Part shown: positions 41,039 to 48,669 of the stretch, one piece after another
Layout of the letters: each line of letters begins with the position of its first letter
Position numbering within the stretch: the first letter of the stretch is position 1
Assembly (NCBI GenBank): GCA_964369755.1
Contig: CAYJFY010000009.1
Coordinates: 4,625-68,624 of the forward strand
Direction: 5' to 3'
Source: CAUPWF01 sp964369755
GTDB taxonomy: Bacteria; Bacillota; Clostridia; Lachnospirales; Lachnospiraceae
Length of the DNA: 64,000 bases
Notes under the pieces: model-generated
The model's input: only the letters and a program-made list of their open reading frames with translations
What the model was told of the DNA's origin: nothing
Database searches by the model: none
Translations under genes and position numbers: made by a program

Positions 41039-41159
41039 CATATTACTTCTGAAAATATCAACATATTACTTCTGAAAATATCAATTTATTACTTCTGAAA
41101 ATATTGAAATAATACTTCCGAAAATATCAACATATTACGTCTAAAATTATTAATTAGTA
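41022..41159. repeat. 23-bp tandem repeat, about six units
   Basis: Units of the form ACTTCTGAAAATATCAACATATT start at 41022, 41045, 41068, 41091, 41114 and, degenerate, 41137. Units 1, 2 and 5 are nearly identical. Each of the better units carries TTGATA on the minus strand. The array begins at the promoter of the ATPase gene, suggesting multiple binding sites for a regulator, possibly the ATPase itself. The rest of 40998-41279 holds the response regulator promoter. Confidence 0.85.
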
Positions 41160-41184
41160 ACTATGAAAAATTTAGCTGTTTTAC

Positions 41185-41214
41185 TTGAATTCCTTTGCTT
41201 CTCTATGAGATAAT
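41185..41214 (+). promoter_or_regulatory. Promoter of the YesN-like gene
   Basis: TTGAAT (41185-41190) and GATAAT (41209-41214) are 18 bases apart, 65 bases before the response regulator start. Confidence 0.55.
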
Positions 41215-41279
41215 ACAAACATATGATAATAAGGTGAAATAATCGTAGGGTATCTTCGTAATGTTGAGGAGGAAATGAT

Positions 41280-42026
41280 ATGTATAAGGTGTATATTGTT
41301 GATGACGACACATTGATTTTAGATGAAATTATTCATACAATTCCATGGTTAGACAATGGATTCGAAGTTGTAGGGAGTCAAACATTCCCTAGTCTAGCTT
41401 TGGAGGAAATTATACTGCTAAAGCCAGATTTGATTTTTACTGATTTAAAAATGCCAGAAATCGATGGAGTGGAATTTATTCAAAAGATTGTGGAGCTGGA
41501 ATTAGATTGTGAGTGTGTGATGTTGAGTGCGTACCCTAGTTTTGAAGATTCTAGGAAGTTTTTTCGTATGAATGGTTTTGATTATCTCCTAAAGCCAATC
41601 CAACAAGAAGAAGTTCAAATTGTGCTGGAACGATTGTCTTCCAAGTTGTCAAATCGACAATTGCAGACAGAGGCTGATAGCCAGAATTTGACACCAGCCT
41701 TTGCATCGCTGATTCAATATGTTCGAGAAAATTTTGATAAAAAACATACCTTAACTCAGCTAGGAAAGCAGTTTGGTTTAAACCCTAATTATATCTGCAA
41801 TTTATTTGCAAAGCATTACAATTCTACTCTGACACGTTATATCACGGAATTGCGAATGAAACGAGCTCTAGAAGACATGCGAGGTCAAGGAAAATTATTA
41901 AAAGAAATTGCCCTAGAATGCGGATATCCCGATTATTATTATTTTTGTAAGGTGTTCAAGGAATATTATGATGAATCGCCATCGAATTATATGAAAGTGT
42001 TGCAGAGAAAACCGAGCAGTACATAG
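41280..42026 (+). CDS. AraC-type response regulator, YesN-like
   Basis: This 248-residue protein has an N-terminal receiver domain with the acidic pocket (IVDDD), the phosphoacceptor Asp in LIFTDLKMPEIDG, and the switch Ser/Lys (MLSAYP, YLLKPI). A C-terminal AraC/XylS DNA-binding domain with two helix-turn-helix units follows (LTQLGKQFGLNPNYICNLF; KEIALECGYPDYYYFCKVFKEY). Family members usually control carbohydrate uptake and use. It is 20 bases upstream of a YesM-type kinase, forming a standard two-component operon. No target transporter is adjacent. Confidence 0.92.
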   Translation: MYKVYIVDDDTLILDEIIHTIPWLDNGFEVVGSQTFPSLALEEIILLKPDLIFTDLKMPEIDGVEFIQKIVELELDCECVMLSAYPSFEDSRKFFRMNGFDYLLKPIQQEEVQIVLERLSSKLSNRQLQTEADSQNLTPAFASLIQYVRENFDKKHTLTQLGKQFGLNPNYICNLFAKHYNSTLTRYITELRMKRALEDMRGQGKLLKEIALECGYPDYYYFCKVFKEYYDESPSNYMKVLQRKPSST

Positions 42027-42046
42027 TCTAAGGAGAGGTTATACCT

Positions 42047-43729
42047 ATGCAGAAACAAGAAATTTCCTTAAGAAAGCGTTTGAATATGATGGTGATATTT
42101 GTGGGGGTTATGCTCAGTCTTTTCTTGGCTATATTTTTCTTCCACACGTTTCATAATGTGTATTCCTCCACGGAAACACGTATTTCTGAAGTGACGAATC
42201 GGATTGTCTCAGACATGGATCATACTTTTTCAACGATAGATCAAACGACGGCATCCATCTCATCCCTCAGTGAAACCAAGCAGCTTTTGGACATACAAGA
42301 CCCATTTCTATATACCTATACGGCGAATCACATCCGAGATATTCTCGACTCTATCTATGAGTTTGATGGACTAGTGGAGCATATTCTTTTATTTGATACA
42401 AATGGAATGTATAGCCAACTCCGCGGAAACTTGAAGGAAACGATGTCATCTAGTTTGTACGAATCCCTTCAAACAGCTGACTCATTTGAGCATAATATAT
42501 TCAAGTTGGATGACAAATTTTTTATTGCATATAAGAGTAGTATTCTAGTCGACTCTGAGAAGATGAGCTACCTGATATTTCTAATTGACTGTACTGAATT
42601 ATCCAATATATTTCAAAACTATGGAGTTCATGAGGACTTCCTCATTACAATGGAAATTCATGATATGATCATAGCAGATAACCACTCACTAAGTGCTCCG
42701 ATTGGAACATCATTTCTTTATGAAAAAGAAGATATTTACATCAAACATCAAATAGGATCCACTCCTTATTATATAACTATCTCGAATGTTTCGGTGATTC
42801 GCAGTACGTTTTTGAGCTTTCTATGGATTATCATCATCGGTATCGTTATATTGATAGGAATCATCCTCTATGTATATCGGTTTCTACAGAAGACGTTTTT
42901 TGAACCGATGTTTTCCTTGATTGATAGCGCAGCTAGGGTGGGAATAGTTACACAGAAGCTAGATTACACTGGACAACCTGAATTTGATAAACTAGTGGAT
43001 CAGGTCAATGGAATGCTTGTGAATATTGAAGAAAATAATAGTCAATTGCTAGAGATGCAGGCACACATGCAAAGAGCAGAACTAGAAACCCAGAAGACTG
43101 TGATGATTTCCCTGAAAAAACAAATCAGCGCACATTTTACCGTCAATACCATCAATGTAATCAAGCGACTATATGAATTAGGAGAACATGAGAAATCACG
43201 TGAAATGTGTGATGGACTTGCTTTTATTCTTCGATATGCGAATGATGCCGAAGACATGATTCCTTGTATGGATGAGATTTTTGTCTTGGAAAAATACTTG
43301 CAGATTATGCATATACGATATCCAGACCGATTTGTGACAGTATACGATATCGCCGATGATATCTACGACGAACTTCTGCCTAGGATGTTGTTACAACCAA
43401 TTGTAGAGAATGCAATTGTATATGGATTTGTCAGCGATAAACAAGGGGAACTTACAATTCGGGCATGTGTAGATGGAAATAATTTGGTCTTTTCTATCAT
43501 CGACAATGGTGCTGGTATGACGTTATCTCAATTATCCGTCTTGCGAGAAAATCTGAAACATGCACCTAGTCAGGCCGTGGACGATGCGGGATTGAATCAT
43601 ATTGCGTTGCTAAATATACAGAAACGTGTGGTTTCTATGTTTGGGAGAGAATATGGTTTAGTTGTTGATTCAGTGGTAGGGACTGGAACTGAGGTCAAAC
43701 TTGTTCTTCCTACCATTGGTAGTGTGTAG
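42047..43729 (+). CDS. Sensor histidine kinase, YesM/LytS-like
   Basis: This 560-residue protein has a membrane segment at about 15-35, an extracellular sensor of about 220 residues (Cache-like layout), a second membrane segment at about 257-285, a HAMP-like linker and a His_kinase plus HATPase_c module. The ATP-binding motifs NAIVYGF (N box) and DNGAGM (G1) are clear. The phosphoacceptor box reads LKKQISAHFTVNTIN, while the family norm is close to LQSQINPHFLFNTLN. The His is kept but the surrounding Asn-Pro and Phe-Leu are changed. It should phosphorylate the upstream response regulator. Confidence 0.9.
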   Translation: MQKQEISLRKRLNMMVIFVGVMLSLFLAIFFFHTFHNVYSSTETRISEVTNRIVSDMDHTFSTIDQTTASISSLSETKQLLDIQDPFLYTYTANHIRDILDSIYEFDGLVEHILLFDTNGMYSQLRGNLKETMSSSLYESLQTADSFEHNIFKLDDKFFIAYKSSILVDSEKMSYLIFLIDCTELSNIFQNYGVHEDFLITMEIHDMIIADNHSLSAPIGTSFLYEKEDIYIKHQIGSTPYYITISNVSVIRSTFLSFLWIIIIGIVILIGIILYVYRFLQKTFFEPMFSLIDSAARVGIVTQKLDYTGQPEFDKLVDQVNGMLVNIEENNSQLLEMQAHMQRAELETQKTVMISLKKQISAHFTVNTINVIKRLYELGEHEKSREMCDGLAFILRYANDAEDMIPCMDEIFVLEKYLQIMHIRYPDRFVTVYDIADDIYDELLPRMLLQPIVENAIVYGFVSDKQGELTIRACVDGNNLVFSIIDNGAGMTLSQLSVLRENLKHAPSQAVDDAGLNHIALLNIQKRVVSMFGREYGLVVDSVVGTGTEVKLVLPTIGSV

Positions 43730-43823
43730 GTGAAAATAAAAATGTGAAATTTTACAGAAATAAATATTAATATGAATAAAGTTTAAATTTTAATAAAAAT
43801 TTAACTAAAAATCAATATAAATA

Positions 43824-43852
43824 TTGACATATTGACGAAAATAAAGTATAAA
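43824..43852 (+). promoter_or_regulatory. Promoter of the GNAT gene
   Basis: TTGACA (43824-43829) and TATAAA (43847-43852) are 17 bases apart, giving a leader of about 200 bases. The 331-base gap 43730-44060 is otherwise without a gene. Confidence 0.75.
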
Positions 43853-43982
43853 TAGAATGAATAGATTGAAAAAAATATAAATAGTATGCTATTTATAATT
43901 GAATCGCGAGAATCGTGCTGTAGGGTACAAGATACAAGGTTGGTAAATTGATCACTGCAGCCGTTTAATAGATTAAGTAAAG

Positions 43983-44012
43983 TGCCCACAACAGAGAAAA
44001 TGTATGTGGGCA
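43983..44012 (+). promoter_or_regulatory. Hairpin in the GNAT mRNA leader
   Basis: TGCCCACA and TGTGGGCA form a perfect 8-bp stem with a 14-base loop, about 50 bases before the start codon. With the long leader it may be a cis-regulatory RNA element, but it matches no riboswitch class I know. Confidence 0.4.
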
Positions 44013-44060
44013 TGCGTTATCATCGCAAGCACAAAATAAGGAAGAAAGGAGGACAAATCT

Positions 44061-44339
44061 ATGAACAGCTTATACCAGGTAAAAGAAACACAGAGTGAAA
44101 TTGTTATTGAAGACCATAATGGGAGAAGAATTGCATATGTCGCGTTTCAAGTTGTAGGACACGCGTATGAATTATATAGAGTCCATGTCGCAGATTCATT
44201 ACGGGGACAAGGGGTTGGTGGAAAGTTAATGGAACTTTTTTATGAGAAATGCAAGAAAGACAGAAAGAATGCAATATTAGTTTGTAGTTATGCTGTAAAG
44301 TGGTTTGATAGATACCCAGAGAAATGCGATGTACTGTAG
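44061..44339 (+). CDS. Small GNAT-fold N-acetyltransferase (YidJ-like)
   Basis: This 92-residue protein has the minimal GNAT domain of the Gcn5-related small acetyltransferase group. It has a beta hairpin (YQVKETQSEIVIEDHNGRRIAYVAFQ), a central strand and the acetyl-CoA pyrophosphate loop RGQGVGGKLM. It ends with a WFDRYPE motif typical of the group. The substrate is unknown. AAAGGAGG precedes ATG 44061. A strong terminator follows, and it has its own promoter, so it is monocistronic. Confidence 0.85.
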   Translation: MNSLYQVKETQSEIVIEDHNGRRIAYVAFQVVGHAYELYRVHVADSLRGQGVGGKLMELFYEKCKKDRKNAILVCSYAVKWFDRYPEKCDVL

Positions 44340-44414
44340 CGGGCTTGAGAGTTAGTGACAGGGTAAAGAGAAACAAAAGACAATGAAGAAAAAATGTAGT
44401 TTATTAACAAAATT

Positions 44415-44451
44415 ATGACCAAGACTTTTCGAGGGGAAGAGTCTTGGTCAT
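44415..44451 (+). terminator. Intrinsic terminator after GNAT gene
   Basis: ATGACCAAGACT and AGTCTTGGTCAT form a perfect 12-bp stem with a 13-base loop, followed by TTCTGTTT. It lies between the convergent GNAT and chemotaxis-receptor genes. Confidence 0.8.
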
Positions 44452-44468
44452 TTCTGTTTGTTCTATAG

Positions 44469-46466
44469 TTATAGTTTGAATTGCTCTACTAAGTCTTTTA
44501 GCAAGTTTGCTTGGTCTGTTAGATATCGGCTAGAAGAAGCGGATTCTTCGGAGCAAGCTGCATTGTTGTTGATTACCTCCGCCACTTGTTGGATGCTGGT
44601 GTTTACAGATGAAACCAACTCCATTTGTGAGCTAGAAGCTTCATAAATCTCTGTTACCATATCGGAAGATGTCTTAGAAGAAACTACAACATCTGTCAAT
44701 GCATTTGAAGTCTGTTCTGTAGCATAAATCCCTTTTTTTACAGAGTCCAATGTGGACTGTATCAAGGCAGAAATCGCAAGAGATGCTTCTGCACTTTTGG
44801 AGGCTAGGTTGCGAACTTCGTCTGCAACAACGGCAAATCCTTTTCCAGAAGCCCCAGCTCTTGCAGCCTCAACGGCAGCATTTAGGGATAAGATATTTGT
44901 CTGGAAGGAGATGTCTTCAATGGTTTTTACAATTCCCTTGATCTCAGAAGACTTGTTGTTGATATCTGACATTGCTGATTTTAGGTCTTCCATCTGTGCG
45001 CTACATTCATCGAGAGAGTGATTCGATTTATTGAAGTGCTGGTAAGTTTCCTGTGCGTGTCTTGAGTTGTCTTCTATCAGTTTTGTCATCTCGCTTGTAA
45101 TCTGTGATAATTGATCGATGGTACTGCTCTGTTCACTGCTTCCGCTTGCAAGGGCATGCGCACTAGCTGCAGCCTGGTCTGCGGTTTGAAATACATAATT
45201 CGTGGTAGAAGAAATTTCTTCCAGTGTACGAATTAATTTATTACGGAAGGACTCGATCGATGTCCGGATGGATGAAAAATCTCCAATAAATTCCGTATCG
45301 ATGGTCGCAGAGAGGTTCCCTTTGGAGAATTCAATCATAACCTTGTCGATATCAGATATATAAGTAGACAGTGTGTGAACACTGGATTGCATAGAAGATA
45401 GCATCTCTGCAATTTCATAACTTCCTTGCATTTGAATCTCTTGGTTTGATAGGTTTCCTTTGCTAATCTCTAGTAGTCCGTCATTTACCGTACTAATTGG
45501 CGCAAGTTTCTTTCTAATATATAGTTGAAGCAAGACTGCTACAATCACCACACCTACTAGAAGTGAACTAACGAGAACTATCATGGTAGCATTGCTATCT
45601 GCCATGTACTCGCTGCTCGACATACTGACCAAGGTATACCAACCAGAACTCAATTGCTGAACACTGCCGACAGAACTCACGGAGTCTAACGTAAAACTCA
45701 CGGTAGAAAAACTGCTATTTGCAAAAGCGGACTCTAAATCGTCGCCATTTAGTCCGAGTTCTACGATATTCATTCCTACGACTGACATATCTGGATGTGC
45801 AATAATCATACCATCTTGTGAGAGCAGCATAACCTGCCCGGTTTCATTAAATGAATATTCCGCAATCATAGTGGATAAGCCGTCTAGACTCAAGTCAATT
45901 ACAGCCAGTCCTACTGCCGTACCAGAGGCATCGTGAATCGGTGTTGTGATAGAGACGCAGATTTGTCCAGAAACTGCATCGACATAAGGTTGCGTGATGA
46001 CGGTTTGGTTCTGCTCTACTGAATCATAGATGCTACTTTCCTTGAGGGAATAGTCGCCCCCAACACTTTCGCCTGATTGTAGGTAGGCAGTATCTTCTGC
46101 ATTGACGCCGATTGCTAAGTTGAGGATGGCATCGTGGCTTGCCATTGTCTCATTGATTTCTTTCACGATATTATCGAAAGAATCCTTTCCAGAGAAAGGT
46201 GAGAATTTCGAACTGCTAGCAACATCTGTAGACACTTCCTTATCGATTGCCATAAGCTCTACTAGATATACATATTGGTCTAGATATAATTCGATTTGAC
46301 TGTTTGAACTCTTTTGTATGGAAGTAAAATATTCCTCCTGTTTTGAGTTCAATGCAGTTCGGGTAAAAAAACCTGTAATGAGTGCTATGCATAGGTTTAG
46401 AATTACTAACACAATTACAGAATATCGTGCAAGGTAAAAGGCTAGTTTTTTGTTGTTTTTCTTCAT
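44469..46466 (-). CDS. Methyl-accepting chemotaxis protein
   Basis: This 665-residue receptor has a membrane segment at about 13-35, a periplasmic-type double-Cache sensor (about 36-280, DxxSGxxxxSIxTPI-like in YVDAVSGQICVSITTPI), a second membrane segment at about 285-310, HAMP and a C-terminal MCP signalling domain. The hairpin tip GKGFAVVADEVRNLASKSAEAS is exact family type. The sensor fold usually detects small organic ligands such as amino acids. No other chemotaxis gene is nearby. It has its own promoter. Confidence 0.95.
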   Translation of the reverse strand: MKKNNKKLAFYLARYSVIVLVILNLCIALITGFFTRTALNSKQEEYFTSIQKSSNSQIELYLDQYVYLVELMAIDKEVSTDVASSSKFSPFSGKDSFDNIVKEINETMASHDAILNLAIGVNAEDTAYLQSGESVGGDYSLKESSIYDSVEQNQTVITQPYVDAVSGQICVSITTPIHDASGTAVGLAVIDLSLDGLSTMIAEYSFNETGQVMLLSQDGMIIAHPDMSVVGMNIVELGLNGDDLESAFANSSFSTVSFTLDSVSSVGSVQQLSSGWYTLVSMSSSEYMADSNATMIVLVSSLLVGVVIVAVLLQLYIRKKLAPISTVNDGLLEISKGNLSNQEIQMQGSYEIAEMLSSMQSSVHTLSTYISDIDKVMIEFSKGNLSATIDTEFIGDFSSIRTSIESFRNKLIRTLEEISSTTNYVFQTADQAAASAHALASGSSEQSSTIDQLSQITSEMTKLIEDNSRHAQETYQHFNKSNHSLDECSAQMEDLKSAMSDINNKSSEIKGIVKTIEDISFQTNILSLNAAVEAARAGASGKGFAVVADEVRNLASKSAEASLAISALIQSTLDSVKKGIYATEQTSNALTDVVVSSKTSSDMVTEIYEASSSQMELVSSVNTSIQQVAEVINNNAACSEESASSSRYLTDQANLLKDLVEQFKL

Positions 46467-46527
46467 GTTCCGTTCTCCAATTTACTATGTAGTTCTGATT
46501 GATGGTGCTGTTAAAGTTACTTCCTTC

Positions 46528-46556
46528 ATTATATAGCTTTTTTGTGAAAAAGTAAA
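46528..46556 (-). promoter_or_regulatory. Promoter of the chemotaxis receptor gene
   Basis: On the minus strand TTTACT (46556-46551) and TATAAT (46533-46528) are 17 bases apart, about 60 bases before the start. It looks like a sigma-A promoter; I see no flagellar sigma-28 pattern. Confidence 0.7.
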
Positions 46557-46667
46557 TAATAACAAAAACTACTTTGTTTTGATTCAAAATTCTTTTTCTT
46601 GTGGTGGTAAAGTGGAATTAAATGTAGTAAAATATGATTTAATCGAAGACGAAATGGAGGAATTATC

Positions 46668-47588
46668 ATGAAGAAAATTAAATTAGGAAATAGTGGAGTA
46701 GCAGTACCTGTAATCGCAGTAGGATGCATGAGATTATTAGATTTGGAAAGTGGACAAATCGAAGCATTGGTAAAAAATTCAATGGATATAGGCTTGAATT
46801 TCTTTGAGCATGCAGATATCTATGGAAGAACAGAATGTGAGAGACAGTTTGGAGAAGTTCTTGCAAAGGAACCATCTCTTCGTGAGAAGATGATCTTACA
46901 ATCGAAATGTGGAATTGTACCAGGACAAAGATTTGATTTCTCGAAGGAGTATATCTTAGAATCTGTGGATGGAATTCTAAGTAGATTGCAAACAGAATAT
47001 CTAGACATGCTTGTATTACATAGACCAGATACATTGGTGGAGCCAGAGGAAGTGGCAGAGGCATTTGACATTTTGGTGGCAAGTGGAAAGGTTCGAAACT
47101 TTGGGGTTTCGAATCATAAACCAATGCAGATTGAATTACTGAAAAAATATGTAAAGCAGCCACTATTGGCGAATCAACTTCAGTTTAGTATCCCAGCATC
47201 TACTATGGTTACAGCTGGTTTGGAAGCAAACATGCCGACAGACGGTGCAGTGGATCGAGATGGAGAAGTACTTGATTACTGTAGAGTGAATGATATCACA
47301 ATCCAAACATGGTCACCATTCCAGATACCAGGTTGGAAGGGCGTATTTATAGATAGTGCGGAATATCCAGAGCTAAACACTAAGATGCAAGAGTTGGCTG
47401 AGAAGTACAATGTAACAAAGACTGCAATTGCAACGGCATGGATTTTGCGTCATCCAGCAAATATGCAAGTAGTAGCAGGTACAACGAAGTTTAGCAGATT
47501 AGAAGAGATGGTTTCTGCTTGTGATGTGAAACTAACACGTGATGAATGGTATGGATTGTACATGGCAGCAGGAAATATCTTGCCATAG
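46668..47588 (+). CDS. Aldo/keto reductase (YdhF-like)
   Basis: This 306-residue NADPH-dependent oxidoreductase has the aldo/keto reductase catalytic tetrad: Asp and Tyr in FFEHADIYG, Lys in ILQSKCGI and His in DMLVLHRPD. The C-terminal cofactor motif AGTTKFSRLEEM is present. It belongs to the predicted oxidoreductase group resembling E. coli YdhF. The substrate is not known. ATG 46668 follows TGGAGGAATTATC. It is monocistronic, ending at a strong terminator. Confidence 0.92.
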   Translation: MKKIKLGNSGVAVPVIAVGCMRLLDLESGQIEALVKNSMDIGLNFFEHADIYGRTECERQFGEVLAKEPSLREKMILQSKCGIVPGQRFDFSKEYILESVDGILSRLQTEYLDMLVLHRPDTLVEPEEVAEAFDILVASGKVRNFGVSNHKPMQIELLKKYVKQPLLANQLQFSIPASTMVTAGLEANMPTDGAVDRDGEVLDYCRVNDITIQTWSPFQIPGWKGVFIDSAEYPELNTKMQELAEKYNVTKTAIATAWILRHPANMQVVAGTTKFSRLEEMVSACDVKLTRDEWYGLYMAAGNILP

Positions 47589-47600
47589 TTAGACATATGA

Positions 47601-47644
47601 AATGATGTAAGGGACAAACGCAAGTTTGAACCTTACATCATTTT
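47601..47644 (+). terminator. Intrinsic terminator after aldo/keto reductase gene
   Basis: AAATGATGTAAGG (47601-47613) and CCTTACATCATTT (47632-47644) form a perfect 13-bp stem ending in a T-rich stretch. The left half resembles the hairpin element at 23892-23911. Confidence 0.85.
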
Positions 47645-47654
47645 TAAAAATTGA

Positions 47655-47696
47655 TATGTCAATCGGTTGACATATGGAGTAATATATGATATCTTT
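47655..47696 (+). promoter_or_regulatory. Operator overlapping the promoter of the phosphorylase operon
   Basis: ATATGTCAA (47655-47663), TCGG and TTGACATAT (47668-47676) make a LacI-type operator with perfect 9-bp arms. Its right arm contains the -35 TTGACA (47668-47673), which is 17 bases from TATCTT (47691-47696). A bound repressor would block RNA polymerase directly. The LacI-family gene at 50399, in the same operon, is the natural candidate. Confidence 0.75.
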
Positions 47697-47729
47697 CTAA
47701 TCAATAAACATATGTAGGAGGTTATTTAT

Positions 47730-48657
47730 ATGATGAAGTTAGAGAATGCTAAAAACTGGTCGGCTCCCGAATTGAATGGGAAGTATATTTATGGAGNNNN
47801 NNNNNNTGCCAGGAGATAAAATTGAGATTGATGAAAGTCATGTAGCAAAGGCAAACAAAATATTCCCAGAATTACTGAGAATTATGAAAGAAATGAGTGG
47901 AGCAGGTAAGAAAAAAATTGTAATCTCTGTATGTGGAGGTTCAGGGGTAGGAAAATCTGAGACAGCTTCATTGATTTCTTCTTACTTAGGAAAGTTAGGA
48001 ATTAAGAGTTATACTTTGTCAGGAGATAATTATCCACACAGAATTCCTATGTATAATGACGCGGAGAGACTTCGAATCTTTCGTCAAAGTGGACTACTAA
48101 AGATGGTGGAAGAGGGCGTATATACGACGGAGCGATTCCAAGTAGTGCAAGCAGAGCAGAAGAAGGATATGGATGCAAGTAAAGCACTTGTGGAAGAATA
48201 TGCGTGGTATGCATCTTATATAAATGGTGGATGTGAAGGCCTAAGAGGATATCTAGGGACAAAGAATGAGATTAATTTTGATCAATTGAGTACAATCGTG
48301 AAAGAGTTTAAGTCTGGAAAAGAGAAAATCTATCTCAAGAGGATGGGAAGGGATAATACGGAACTGTGGTATGACGAAGTTGATTTTTCTGAGACAGAGG
48401 TTCTTGTGATAGAGTGGACTCATGGGAATAACGACAATCTGGTAGGTGTTGATATTCCGATTCTTTTAAATAGTACACCAGAGGAGACATTGGAACATCG
48501 TAGGATGAGAAATCGTGATGGTGGAGTAGATAGTCCATTTATCTTAACCGTGTTAGAAATTGAGCAGCAATTATTAGCTTCTCAGGCTAAAAAGGCAAAG
48601 ATTATATTGTCAAAAGCAGGAGAATTATTGACCTACGAAGAATATTTGAAATTATAG
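47730..48657 (+). CDS. P-loop kinase-like protein (interrupted by assembly gap)
   Basis: The gene starts at ATG 47730 (MMKLENAKNW) after GTAGGAGG and continues past a 10-N gap at 47797-47806. With ten N the two sides are in different frames, so the real gap must differ by a number that restores frame. The protein has a Walker A motif CGGSGVGKSE, a DNYPHR motif and MRNRDGG near the C-terminus, like uridine kinase, adenylylsulfate kinase or related P-loop sugar kinases. It is the first gene of an operon with two glycoside phosphorylases and a LacI regulator, so it may phosphorylate the sugar or polyol released. The substrate is unknown. Confidence 0.75.
47797..47806. other. Assembly gap (10 N) inside a coding region
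   Basis: Ten N bases interrupt the P-loop kinase gene. The upstream frame (from 47730) and the downstream frame (PGDKIEID) differ, so the N count is a placeholder rather than a measured length. Confidence 0.95.
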
Positions 48658-48669
48658 GGAGAAGAGAAG

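Noticed and set aside
41022..41159. 23-bp repeats as a CRISPR array or plasmid origin
   Set aside because: There are no spacers between units and no replication initiator nearby; the overlap with a promoter fits an operator better.
44104..44376. Minus-strand open frame over the GNAT gene and several similar antisense frames elsewhere
   Set aside because: They mirror real genes, lack ribosome sites and have low-complexity translations.
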